64,000 nucleotides of DNA from Laburnicola sp. R22_1 (Eukaryota; Ascomycota; Dothideomycetes; Pleosporales; Didymosphaeriaceae): contig JACONQ010000008.1 of assembly GCA_014281115.1 (NCBI GenBank), positions 3,038,001-3,102,000 of the forward strand. The letters run 5' to 3'. Shown here one piece after another: positions 1-11,183 of this stretch (its first letter is position 1; every line of letters begins with the position of its first letter). Position numbers and translations under genes: made by a program. The notes beneath the pieces are model-generated. The model saw only the letters and a list, made by a program, of their open reading frames with translations, did not search any database and was not told the DNA's origin.

Positions 1-475
1 ATTGCAGCAAGCGCAGCCTCCATATTGTTAAAATTGGCTGAGATATGAATTTTGGCAATTGTGGTGGCTTTTCTGATTTTCGGGCGTTGAGTGGGCCTGG
101 GCGTTGAGTGATTAGTCATAGTACCTGGATTTTGTGATTGCTTCTTTTCTATATGTATACTACGCCACGCGAAAGCACCTAATTCTATCCTATCCTATCC
201 TATGCTAGGCTATATTCCACTCCTTATTTTCTTCTGCTAGCTACGAATTGAAGACGGCGGTAAATAATAGGACGATGAGCACCTACCTGCTAGGCAGGTG
301 CCTAAGAGAACCTTCTAATAAATAGGTAGGAATAGATTAGGGTGCTGGTTGCTTGCTTGCTTGCTTGCTTGCTGTGGCCTGCGTAGAGGAACATGCGTAA
401 TTGGGGTAGCGCGAGTTTGCGTGGATTGGATGCTTCTTTTGGTACCTTGTTTTTGGGTTGTCTAATTTAAAGTAA
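1..475. other. Intergenic region with simple repeats
   Basis: No supportable gene. The stretch has near-normal base composition. It holds a short TATCC-type repeat near 187-205 and a (GCTT)n tract at about 351-373. It probably includes distal upstream sequence of the gene at 848, but no promoter element can be named. Confidence 0.5.
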
Positions 476-477
476 TA

Positions 478-601
478 CAGTTAACCAGCAGGTATAGGTG
501 ACTGGCGGCGCATGGGTCGCAAAGCCCTTTGGTGGTCCTTCCTAAGAGATTTGCTCCCTGCAAAGGATTGGCGCTAGTCACCTGTACCTGCTGGTTGACT
601 G
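478..601. mobile_element. 124-bp Tc1/mariner-type MITE
   Basis: A non-autonomous miniature element. The ends are 25-bp inverted repeats (478-502 and 577-601) starting CAGTYAACCAGCAGGTAYAG, with two mismatches, both C/T differences on the left arm. A TA dinucleotide stands immediately outside each end (476-477 and 602-603), the target duplication expected of Tc1/mariner insertions. The 74-bp interior has no ORF. It lies about 250 bp upstream of the membrane/zinc-finger gene start, so it could affect that promoter (inference). No second copy was seen in the window. Confidence 0.85.
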
Positions 602-847
602 TAGTACGTGTACGTGCATGTAGCGGTGATGGCGCTTATAGCTAACTAACACTAACGGAGCAACTAAGCCTAGTTAGGTAAAGCGGAGATCCAAGCGGAT
701 CTGCACGGCACCGAGGCAGCGGAAGCCAACCAGACGTCCGAAAAGTGGTATTCCTCCCACGGATACTAGATTCCTGGAACGCAGTACAAATGTCTCTGTG
801 CGCTTTGCTCGTCTACGTGCTTATTTCTTCCCATAAAAGCTTCCACC

Positions 848-2349
848 ATGCCAACCGCTAAGCACGAAACCAACCGTCCTCCAGTCGATCACGATGTCGA
901 AATACGTATTAGAGATTTCAGAACCTTCACGATTGCGGCTCTCCGCAACTTCACTTTCCTTGTCGTCCTTGTGGCGATGCTCTGGTTTTGGATTGAAGCC
1001 GTCCCATCTTCTATCCCTATGCCATTCCCTTTGCGCTGGGCATGTATCGTGTGTCTATACCTCGGTACTATAGCGAGAAATGCGTGGCTATTCCGAAGTA
1101 TCATTGCCATGGCAAGAGCACATAATATATCAGAAATTGAAGACGAAAACCGTCCCCGGAACGGGGCCCTGGAGACACGCACCAACAACCTCGAAGATGG
1201 CTCCTGGCGAACTTCTGTGTCGTCGTTGGTCTGTCAACCATAGGCTTTGTGCCATGGTACTGGATCGAAGTCATTGCGCTCACTGTCCGGGCATTCTTTT
1301 ACTGGACTTGTACACTGGGTGGTCTCTGCTCGCTATTCTGGCTGCTTAAACGGACTATACATTTCTACCGGAAAGTCAAAGGAGTCAAACATGAGGAGGC
1401 GTGGGGCATCCTAGTTTTTGTCACCGTTTTACGATTCTATAACCACTTCGAAAGGCTTAAGGCTAGAGGTGTGCTTGGGCAATTTCTTGACGCTGGTCGC
1501 CTTCCGTTCGAGGTACTGGAGTTCCTGCTTAATACGGTCGGCTTTCATATTGGCAGAGGACCATTGTTTGGTGAGTCTATAGCCCTCGTAATACGAGATA
1601 ATAGCCTGACGAGCCGTAGACCGCTTACCCGATGAATGGAAGGCTGCAAGAAGAGGTTGTAAAACGCTGGAAGATGTTACCAGGTTCTTTGCCGTTTTCG
1701 CTGGACCATCGGATGCAGAAATTGATAATGAAGATGATGCGCAAGATTCCCACGACAGAGAAGAAGCCTGTTTCCCTCCGTCGGCGTTTGAGTACCAGCC
1801 AAATGTTATGTTTGCCCATCTGCGTGGCGAACCTACCCAGTCACTAAATTCCAATCCTACCGTTAAGAATACGTCGGACGGCCATCTCATAGATACAACT
1901 GGAGCTGCTGGAAGGGTTTTCTCCGATATGACTGTCGCTTTCGACGACAAAAGCCCGGCTAAGAACAACCAGAAGTTTCTCAGTGCACCCAGAAACACCG
2001 GCCCAGTAACCATGTCCGCCAATCTAGCTTCTTTTGCATGCCCGAAATGCACTTATGTCGGCAAGAGAAAGTTTCAACTCAAGTATGCAATGATTTTCTG
2101 TCTCATGTCTCCTTACGCTAAATGATGGTAGCAAACATGTTACTCGGACGCACAACCACCGATTCAAATGTGTCCATCCCGGCTGCGGAAAGACATTCGG
2201 TCTTCGGACAAATCTCGAGCGGCACGAATCCAGACACTGAAAGAAAGGGATTCCAGTGCCCCAACCCGTGGTGCAAAATCCCTGCACAGATCTTCACGCG
2301 CGAGGATAATCTTAAGATGCATATGAAGCTTTGCGTCATTTCTACATAA
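848..2349 (+). pseudogene. Multi-pass membrane protein with C-terminal C2H2 zinc fingers, two frameshifts
   Basis: Reading from ATG 848, the N-terminal part has hydrophobic segments (around FLVVLVAMLWFW and WACIVCLYLGTI). It then shifts frame near 1197-1201 into a second frame with more membrane segments (ANFCVVVGLSTIGFV; FFYWTCTLGGLCSLFWLL). Two canonical introns follow: 1571-1619 (GTGAGT..TAG) and 2083-2131 (GTATGC..TAG). Splicing the second completes a first zinc finger (CPKC..H..H). Finger 2 (CVHPGC..H..H) ends at 2237, where a TGA falls in frame; finger 3 (CPNPWC..H..C) continues in another frame to 2349. Both breaks sit in otherwise well-kept coding sequence, so they may be recent mutations or sequence errors. 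A transcription-regulator-like finger block tethered to a membrane domain is unusual. Function is not known to me. Confidence 0.7.
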
Positions 2350-2490
2350 GTACACAGGTTATATATTATTCTTCCGTCGCATTAGGAGCAATATCTTTTT
2401 ATACAGTTTATTTTTTTGTCACTTCACATATGCACTACCTGGGTTCACGTAGAGCAACAAAGAGACTCTCTGGCTCTCTCCTACTCTCTT

Positions 2491-2504
2491 TTACACACAC
2501 ACAC

Positions 2505-2535
<31 letters not shown>
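2491..2535. repeat. Compound (AC)n-(AG)n microsatellite
   Basis: About 13 bases of AC repeat followed by about 27 bases of AG repeat, just downstream of the zinc-finger gene. The small reading frames across it are low-complexity artefacts. Confidence 0.9.
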
Positions 2536-2559
2536 TTAGACCCACTTTCCGTAGGTAGC

Positions 2560-3900
2560 AATACACTTATAATTTCTTGTCCTCCTACGCTCCACTACAT
2601 ATTAGTACTAGTTAGCTTGGGATAGTACCATCGAAGCAGGGTAAGCACGATAAAGCAGAAGCGATGCATTGATAAGCGCTGCAAGAGTACGAGAAGGTGC
2701 TTAGGCAAGAGTACCCCAACATGCTTACTAGCGTCCGCCATCTTCACATGGGTTGGTGCTAGGGAGGTTGGTAAGGTATAAAGAGGCAAAAGCGATGCAT
2801 TAACAAGCGCTGCAACAGGGCGAGAAAACTCTTGTGCGAGACCATCCTTATACCCTTATCAGCGTTAACAACCTTAGGTTAGTTTTGTTAAGGGGACTGC
2901 GTGTGTGGTTCTTTAGAGGGAGAGCGCTGCGCTGTGGTTAGTTTATTAAAGCGCTGGTTAATTTCGCAGCTTAGGTACTAGTTTATGCGGTAGCTGTTGT
3001 ACTTCTGTACGAGAGGGTGGGGACTAAGGTCCTGCCGGATTGGATTAAATTATGTGCCAAATGGTGTCCAATATACTTGTCTTTGGAGACAGTTAGCGAG
3101 GGCGCTGCCTTAGGTCTGGTAATGTAGGCGGGCGTCACTGGTGGGAAATGTTAGATATGTAGTATCTGTAGCATGACGCTTTGCCAAAACTTATAAGGTG
3201 ATCCGCGCAATAACATCAAATGTGAGTTGTAGCGTGTATTCTTTGAGCTGAAACATGGTTCTGGTTTGCGCTTGCTTTTAGAGCAGTCTATAGAAGACTG
3301 CGACTTCTTCTGCTATTGCTGGGGCAAGGCTGGTCATGTAGCCAGCAGCGAAACCGGGGTTGAAGAGTGTATGCCACTCTTTCTAGGTTTGACCGTGCAT
3401 TGTTTGTATGGATGGCTTGAACAATTAAACCCGGTTAGATAATAATTCAGAGGTATTGCGTATTGTAGAGGTGCCTTACCCCGCCACTAATAACCTCGAG
3501 CGTGCGGCAAATGCCTGCAGGTTTGTTGAGAAATGCAGCTTCGACCTGCGATGCTGGAAATGGATTGGTTACAACTAAGATAGTCTAATTAAAGGGCCAT
3601 AGGCTGAGGTAGAAGGCTCTGTTTGGGAATTGCTCTGCTATGCGGCGCACGACAACGTGTATGACTGTGTTGCGCGGGAGGGCTTAAATGGATTCTTTTA
3701 GGGCGATGAGATGACTGAACACGGGGTGATACTCTGGCATTAGCTTGTGGATTTTAGGTACAAGTTATAGATAGGGCGAATTGGGGGATGGGATAAACCT
3801 AGCGCTTCCAACGTATTGTAGTACAGCCCATAAGGCGTAAGGACGTAGCTATCCTCTAGGCTATAGCGTAGCCATAATTGTACGTATTTTAGCCTGTAGT
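2560..3900. other. Gene-free transition region
   Basis: Moderate GC and no long ORF on either strand. The minus strand between about 3150 and 3700 was read in several frames and gave only broken peptides with no recognisable motif. It could be an old, lightly mutated repeat, but nothing specific supports that. Confidence 0.4.
2653..2827 (+). repeat. Pair of degenerate ~45-bp direct repeats
   Basis: Two related segments (2653-2694 and 2775-2827) share AAGCGATGCATT, then AAGCGCTGCAA, then GCGAGAA/ACGAGAA, and are spaced about 122 bp apart. No coding role is visible. Confidence 0.6.
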
Positions 3901-4744
3901 ATAGCTCTATAGTCGCCCCCTTTAGAGGGCTGCTCTTCCTCCTTAGAGGGCTGCTCTTGTGCGCCTAGGGCGGGGAGGACCTAGTTACGTAACTAGGCCA
4001 CATAACTATATTATGTAACTATATAGTTATATAATATCTATATATAGTATATAGGTTACTATAGACTATACTATAGTTACAAACTATAATTTATTATTTT
4101 TAAAGGCTTCTATACGTACGTAACGCCTATATAAACTATAGCATAGGGCGATAGGGGGCAACCGTAGCGTACTACGCTATAGTGGAAGCCCTGGATAAAC
4201 CTACTACTCCTATAGCTTGTAGCTGGCGCACGTGCCAACGGTTGGCGGCCCATTTAGAAATAAAGATAAAAAGCGCGCCTATAGTAGTGGCCAGAATGGC
4301 TAAAGTAATTAGTATTAGTATTTTAGGTGCCTTTGGAAGGGATTTAGTTATAGAGCTAAGGTAAAGTTAGGATGGTATTGCGGTAGGATGCGTAGACGGC
4401 GCGTAGGGCGTCTAGGCATTAGTTAGACCACTATACTAGAATAGGCTAGTTACATTGCATAAGGTATTTATTTTATTTATTTATATTTATTTATAGTTAA
4501 CCTAACCTTTTATAGATTATAAGACTTAATAGTAAATATAATTAAAGTATAATAGCTAAAGTATATAAAAAGAGTATAATTAGAATTAATTATAGTAAAA
4601 AGCTAAAGTATAATATATGTAATTAGTAAAGGCTAATTATATAATAAAAACTATAAAATAGTAATTTTATAATTATTATTTAATTATAAAATTTTAAAGA
4701 GTAGTAAAAATAATAAAATTACTATAAGTAATAAATAGCTTTTT
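3901..4744. other. Start of AT-rich block
   Basis: Base composition drops sharply here. Features are a duplicated TTAGAGGGCTGCTCTT (about 3920-3957), a run of AT palindromes (3985-4060), and near 4440-4560 a sequence (AACCTAACCTTTTATAGATT) that recurs less mutated at about 33105-33150. No gene is supportable; the small frame at 4182-4364 has no recognisable motif. Confidence 0.5.
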
Positions 4745-5780
4745 ACACTACCTAAGGTCGGCTTACTAAATATTTTTTTAACCTTTTTTTAGTTTAAGGT
4801 TAATATAGATTAAGATAGAAGATTATTATATACTACTATATATAGTACCTAATTCTAATTAAAGGCTAATATTTAACACTATCTAATAATATAATAATAG
4901 TTTAAACTTACTTATACTCTATTTGTACTTTATAAGCTTTTAAATTATATAAGATTTACTTACGCTATATATAGTATACCTAGCTTATTACTACTACTAT
5001 TATTAGTTATTTACGCTTGTGCTACTACGTAGCGTACTTACTTAAATAAGCTAACTTAATAGTAATAATAGTAATAATAGCTAGAAGAATCTTACAGATT
5101 TATATAACACTCTTATTACACTAGAGCTTATTAATAAATACTTTATTCTTAATCTTTTATATTCTCTACTAGATTCTATTACTAATATAAAGTAATAGTA
5201 TTTACTAGAGTAGAAATATAGGCTTACTAGTCTTTAAGAACTAGATAAACTACTAATCTAGCTAGTATATAAGAATCGCCTTTTAGATAGTTAGGTATAC
5301 TAGACTTCTATAAATAATTATTTTATATATAGAATAGAACTCTAGTGTTATTACTTTAGTAGTAATAGCGTAAAACTATAGTGTATACTTATTAGTAATA
5401 GTAAGTACTTCTTTAGAAATAATATTAATGCCTAGAAGGATAGTAAGGCGTAGAGAAATAATAATAAGAGATTTATTAAAAATAACGTTAATATAGTAAT
5501 AGAGTAATAGTGTATTTAGTATATATTACTCTTGTCCTACTACTTATAAGAAATATACCTATTAATATATTAACTTATATTATTTATAATAATCTAGATA
5601 GTAGTTTATAATAGTTAGAATAGTAAAGAATAAATAAATAACTTATAGTGTAACTATACTAAAGCCTTTATTTCTCTTCTAAAGTTCTAACTATAGCCTT
5701 TTTTATAAATTAACTTTGTATATAGGAGCTATGTGCACTAAAACTACTAAGTTTGCTTAGTAGTTTAAACGCGCTTTTTT
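4745..5780 (-). repeat. Dispersed repeat family R1, RIP'd copy
   Basis: About 1 kb that is an inverted, mutated match to 22485-23480 and shares its terminal part with the less mutated copy at 25985-26420. Differences among copies are mostly C/T and G/A. No ORF survives and the class of element is not determinable from what is left. Confidence 0.65.
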
Positions 5781-5786
5781 ATAATT

Positions 5787-5899
5787 ACCTATTTTAAGCT
5801 TTTTTTAATTACTAAGTAGGAGGCTCTGCTTTTTTGTTATGTTATTTAAGATAAAAGCCTTTGTCGTTCTATCCCTAGGTAGTTAATTTAACAACACAT
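5787..5899 (-). mobile_element. ~105-bp short element copy
   Basis: Reverse-orientation copy of the short interspersed element described at 49483-49586 (TTAATTACTAAGTAGGAGGC ... CCTAGGTAGTTAATTTAAC). Confidence 0.8.
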
Positions 5900-6879
5900 A
5901 CTACCTAAAATCTATATTTTAATATTTTAATTCTATTCTTAACATAGGTGTTTTTATTATTACTATTATTAAAGTAGTTAGCTTTTATATAAAAACGCGT
6001 AATAGCTATAATTAACTTAATAACCTTTTTTTTAAATTATAGAAATATTATAAGTAAAAAGTAAAATTATTAATAATAATAAGAATAATAAGCTTTTTTA
6101 AAAGCTCTACCTATTATAGTTATACTTTTAGATCTTAAAGAATTAAGCTAGTAAGAATATTTATTTAAACTATAGTATTACTTTTTATAAACATAAAAGG
6201 TATATTAAAAAGAAAAAGAAAAACAATATTAAAAAGTAATATAATACCTTTAATACTATTTTTATAAAGTAGTTTTATAGTTTTACTATTAGTAATAAAG
6301 CTATAATTAACTAAATTAATAAGTAGTAAGGTAATAAGTAAAACTAAGACCTTAAGAACTTAAAGTAGAAATAACTTTAAATAATTAATATAATTAACAT
6401 ATTCTATTAGTAGCCCGGACAGATTAGTCCGCTAGACAGTTTTTCTTAGCAACTTCGAGATCCCTTATAACTTATTATAGAGCACCACTAACGTTACTTT
6501 ATAGTGACTTATAATAACCTACTATAACTTATAATATACTAAGTTACTATTTAATCTACTTTTTACGTTATATAGTCTCTTTACGCGGCTATAGTAGTTG
6601 CGTAAAGCTAAGGAGTTTTTCTTAGTAGTATAAACTTACAACAAGACTCCCTATAATATATAATATATTATCTACTATACTATACGTAGATAATATATAG
6701 TATACTTATTATAATTTGTAGTAAAGTATACTATATCTTAAGTAGTACTTTATCTAATTTTTAGTTACTAAGTGTATACTATTGCAAGATAAAGTTAACC
6801 TGTTATTTTTAGCCTTATAGTAACCTATAATAAAATTACTCTAATTTACTATTAACACTATCTAAAAATAAGCCGCTAA
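5900..6879. other. AT-rich repeat debris
   Basis: Very AT-rich, no ORF. A small GC-richer islet at about 6410-6475 (CCCGGACAGATTAGTCCGC) contains a short inverted repeat. No element boundaries could be set. Confidence 0.4.
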
Positions 6880-8520
6880 GGGTAATATCTAACTCCTTAT
6901 CTATCTTTTTATCTATCTAATAGGTCCTTACGTTATGCCTAGGCTCTTTGCACCTTCTATAGCAGTATTGTGTTAAGGGACCTGCTTCTCCCTTACTACT
7001 ACCTTACGCCCTTTTTAATAACTTTACTCTAATAAAAGGACTTTCTACTTCTAAATCTGCTCCCTAAGCAAAGCCTAGCGTCCCACCTTTCTAAATGCGC
7101 TTTCTTTTACGCGTTTTTCGCTTTGTTAGAACCTTAATTTACTTCTTAAGTTCCTTAATATAGGTCTCTTAAAGTACACTATAGTAGAGTATAAGTTTAG
7201 CACCTTTTATAAGCTGTGAGTAGCTTAATTTAGTATTAGGTAGAGACTAAATAAAAGAGTTGCGTACGAGCTTTAACTAGGATCCAAACTTAAGGGTATT
7301 GCTTAGGGTCCTGGCTTGCTATAGTGTATCTAGTAGGATACCCTAAGGTGGAGTGTGAATACGCACATTAAGGCAATCTACTACTACTAACACATCTAAA
7401 GGAATAAGCCTAGAGGCCTTAAAGGCTTTCTTATAGTTTTCTAATATAAATATATTAAAAAACGCATTGCAAAAGGCTAATAGAAAGCCCTCTTTATTAA
7501 TATAAAAGATGTGTTAGCGCGCTAAGTCCTATACGCGCTAGGAGTACTTTAGCTTTAGTAGCGCAAAATAGACTATATTAAGCGGCTAGAGGATATAAGA
7601 TAAGTGCGCTGGCATATTAAGTGTTAGAATCTTCTGTTCTAGGCAAAAATTCTTAAAATCCTAGGAGTAGTAGCTCTTATAGCTATCTAGAATAAGTAAT
7701 CTTTATAACCCTACTATGCGCGGCCTTACATACGTGTTAAAGTGCTTTAACTACGTAACTCTAAGCTTGCTATTAGTCTAGCTAGTCTTAGAGACTAAGA
7801 GCTTCTAATTGCGAGAGATACTAGTCTCCTTATATTACACTAAGATATAGACTTGCCCTTTATAGATAATAAAGGGTAGGGCAGTATACCTAGTAGCGCA
7901 AATACTCTAAATTACTATAACCTACCTGCGGTTGCCTAGCTAAATAAGTGTAGGTTAAGAATATCTTTCTAAACTAGTTATAATCTTTATTAAGCTAATA
8001 ACTTCTATCTAGAAGCCTATCTTATTAAAGTTATAGATATCTTTATTCTACACTCTATACTTAGCTTTTGTGTCCTCTACTAGCTAAAACTATGCGTTTA
8101 TAACCTTTAGGTCTTTTTATTATATTCTCTATTAGTCCTTTACTTAATTAAAAGCTATTTTAAGCTTAGGTATGTGCTTTATAAAGCGCTAAGCCTAGCA
8201 TATCCTATAGAGTCTCTATACTACGCAGCTAGTAGTTTATTAGCTATATCTTCTATTTTATCTAGCTAAAGTGCAAATTCTTATAAATCTAAATTAAAGA
8301 TATACTCTATAAGCGTCTACTCTTTAATTATAGTAAGCTTTGCTATGCCTAATTATGTATCTACTTAGATAGTAATTCTATTAATTTAATTATTTAGTAT
8401 AGACTTTAGGATATTATATACTGTAGTAGCGCATTACAGGCTTAAAATTTGCTTATTCTAATAGGAGTAAAGGGTAAGCTTAATTCTGCCTTCTTAATTA
8501 GATAATAACACGTTATATTA
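6880..8520 (-). pseudogene. Decayed pogo/Fot1-like transposase
   Basis: Read on the minus strand, the segment around 7500-7720 gives a peptide ILDSYKSYYS followed by LTLNMPAHLSYILQPLNIVY. This is the second and third catalytic-Asp region of DDE_1 (pogo/Fot1) transposases (LDGHxSH and LLQPLD in active relatives). Many in-frame TAA/TAG interrupt it. The DNA-binding half should lie toward 8500. Terminal inverted repeats and a TA duplication were looked for and not resolved, so the ends given are approximate. Confidence 0.6.
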
Positions 8521-9065
8521 TTAAGATATTATAATTTATAGTAAAGTGTTATAGTCTTAGTAAAAACTATCTAGCGAACTAATCTATTTAGGCTACTAAT
8601 TAAATATACTATTAACTTTAAATTATATAACGTACTTTGCACTCGAGTTGAATACTCTATTAAGTCAGACACTTTGCTAAGACCCCACTAAGTTCTATAC
8701 TATTCACGATAGTATAGAGTTAACATAAACTATTTTCGATAGTCTAAACAGGTTAAACTATTTAGAATCTACTTCTATAAGCTATCTATAGGTTTTTTTA
8801 TTATGCCTAGGCTTGCCGCAGCGTCCACAGCGCCGTTGAGTGGATTCGCCTCCATTAGTGCGCACCCTCTTCTTTGCCTTCTTGCCATCACTACGCACCC
8901 CAAAGTCCTTTAGAGTAGCTAGTCGCTGGCCCTCTTTAACTATAAGGACTCCTTCTTACTACAATTGCTTTCTTTTATATAATTTATATTGTGTGGCAGC
9001 CTTATTAGCAACTTAAAGTTTGGCGTTGCGTTTGGTCATTAATATCAAAGAATGCCCTACTGGTA

Positions 9066-11178
9066 ACGTGTCTATGCGCGTGCCGAGCCACTTCGCGTGA
9101 CGAGCCACCTAACACCATAACAGCTTATGTAAAAATGAAGCTATAGAGCCACCTATAATTAATATTATTATAGGATTTTCTAGAGGGGCACTAAATAGAT
9201 CCTTGCGATTAATTTGCACTATTTACATCTATCTAGAAGCTTAACATTACAGCCGCGACGTATAGAGATAGTTAGGGCAGTAGATGCGCCTTCTAAGGAC
9301 TCCTTAACATCTAAAGTATCAATAATACGTTTCTAACATTTTCTGCTCTATAGAGATGGCTAAGAGGCCTTCCTTTTACCCTTTTTAGATAACTATAGAG
9401 CTTTTTTTTGCGTTGCGGGCAGACTTCTAGGCAGCGCGCTAAGCTGCCTTTTTAGCTCTCTCCTTCTCTCTTACCTCCTTCGCTGCCTCTCGCGCAGCAC
9501 GCTTTTCCTGCTAGATTTTCTCCTTATATAGTCTAGCTGCCTTCTTTAGCTCTGCTGTCTCTGCTTTTTAAAGCTGCTGCTCCTTATCCTCCTACTCCTT
9601 AATAGATTAACGGACACGTGCCTCTCTCACCTTCCTAGGTGACCAGAACACTAACCCACTGTAATACTCCTTGCACTGTTAGAGATTTAGAGCTTTGCCC
9701 TTCTTCTTACACTTCTGCTTTATAGACAGTGCCTCCCTAAGCCTATTAATATTGTGGTGGAGTAGCTTATTTTAAATAGATAGATAGTAGAGCGATTAAT
9801 AAAGCTTCTGCGTATCCTTACTACTCTGATCCTTAACTGCAGAGCATACGAGTCTATCTACCTTTCTCTAATTATAATCGCTTAGTAGGAATAAGGAGCT
9901 TTCTCTTAATTCTTAAGATCTAGTAAATCTATCGAGGATTGGATCAGAATCAGGTAGTAATATGCCTGTTGCTCTAAAAGAGCTAAGGATTGTTAATTCC
10001 TTAAAGGAGGCCTGCTATGCCTTCTAGAATAGTGAGAAGAAATTGCCCTTCTTAATAGAAACTAGGCCTTGGCCTGCGTTGAGGTATTTTAAGAGCTTGG
10101 CTAAGTAGGCAGTTAATAAAGGCTTAAACATTGTAATATTAAGTGGCTAAAGCGTATAAGTTAAATGAGGAGACAGAATAGCAAGCAGAATCCTATGCTT
10201 ATCACAGTAGTCAATAAAATCCATTATAATGTGGGATCTATGGCCGTCTAGGATTAGAAGCCAATATGCTCATTAAGTCTTCTCTTTTATACAGCGATCG
10301 AATACCTGTTTAAGCTAGGTAAGACTAATATTGTTGTTCGTCTAGCTAGAGGGTGATAAGGTAATAAAGACTTCATGTTCTCCTGCCTTAATGTCTTCTA
10401 CCTAGACTAATTAGATGCCTTTATTAGCAGTCTTATAGATTAGGCTAGGAGGCAGAGCAGATCCATCAGCGTATATATATGCTAGGAGCGTGATCCACGC
10501 GCGGTTTTCATTCTAGAGTAATACCCTAACCTTCTTCTTCTCCTATATTTGTTAGCTAAATATTCTCTTTAATCTGCCAACAACACTAATTATAAAGCCT
10601 TTCTCATCTATATTGTAGGTATAACAAGGATCTATTTAATATTAATTAATCTTGTTATGTAGGAGCTGAAAGTAGAGATAATATTTATCCCCTAAATTAG
10701 CTTTGTGACGATTGCTGTCCATACTAACTATCTATTGCAAGATAAGATAAATCCTGTGTTAGTTAATAAAGCGAGTAACCTAGCTCTCGCTAACTGCCTC
10801 CTTGGCTACTATAGAGGCGAAATTTCGTACCATCTCTCTAGTAGGTAGTATATATCTCTCTGTAAGTCCTTTAATATATTTTATAAGCTCCTGCTCTTAC
10901 TATAGGTTAAGTTTCTGCTAGTTAATATTCTTAGCTTCATTTAGTGCCTAAACGCGCTTGTGTCTTTGGGATAACGTAGTTTAATCTACACTATAGGTGG
11001 CAGTAATATTTCTATACAAAAATAATTCCCCTAGATTTAAAGATTTAATAGCTGCAATTGCATCCTTAATTGCCCCTATATTAGTAGAGTTATGACGCGT
11101 TAAATTTAGGCGATTATTTAGCGTTTTGGTATTAGGTAGCTCGACACGCGAAGTGGCTCAGCACGCGCACAGACACGT
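9066..11178 (-). mobile_element. Pogo-like element D nested in C
   Basis: Termini start ACGTGTCTATGCGCGTGCCG (9066) and mirror at 11178, followed by a second motif CGAGCCACCTAACACC; TA on each side (9064-9065, 11179-11180). The 2113-bp interior holds a RIP'd minus-strand transposase with no usable ORF. It belongs to a family distinct from C by its ends. Confidence 0.85.
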
Positions 11179-11183
11179 TATTA

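Noticed and set aside
1429..2052. 207-codon minus-strand frame
   Set aside because: Opposite strand of the membrane/zinc-finger gene, whose introns and zinc-finger residues are convincing; no recognisable domain.
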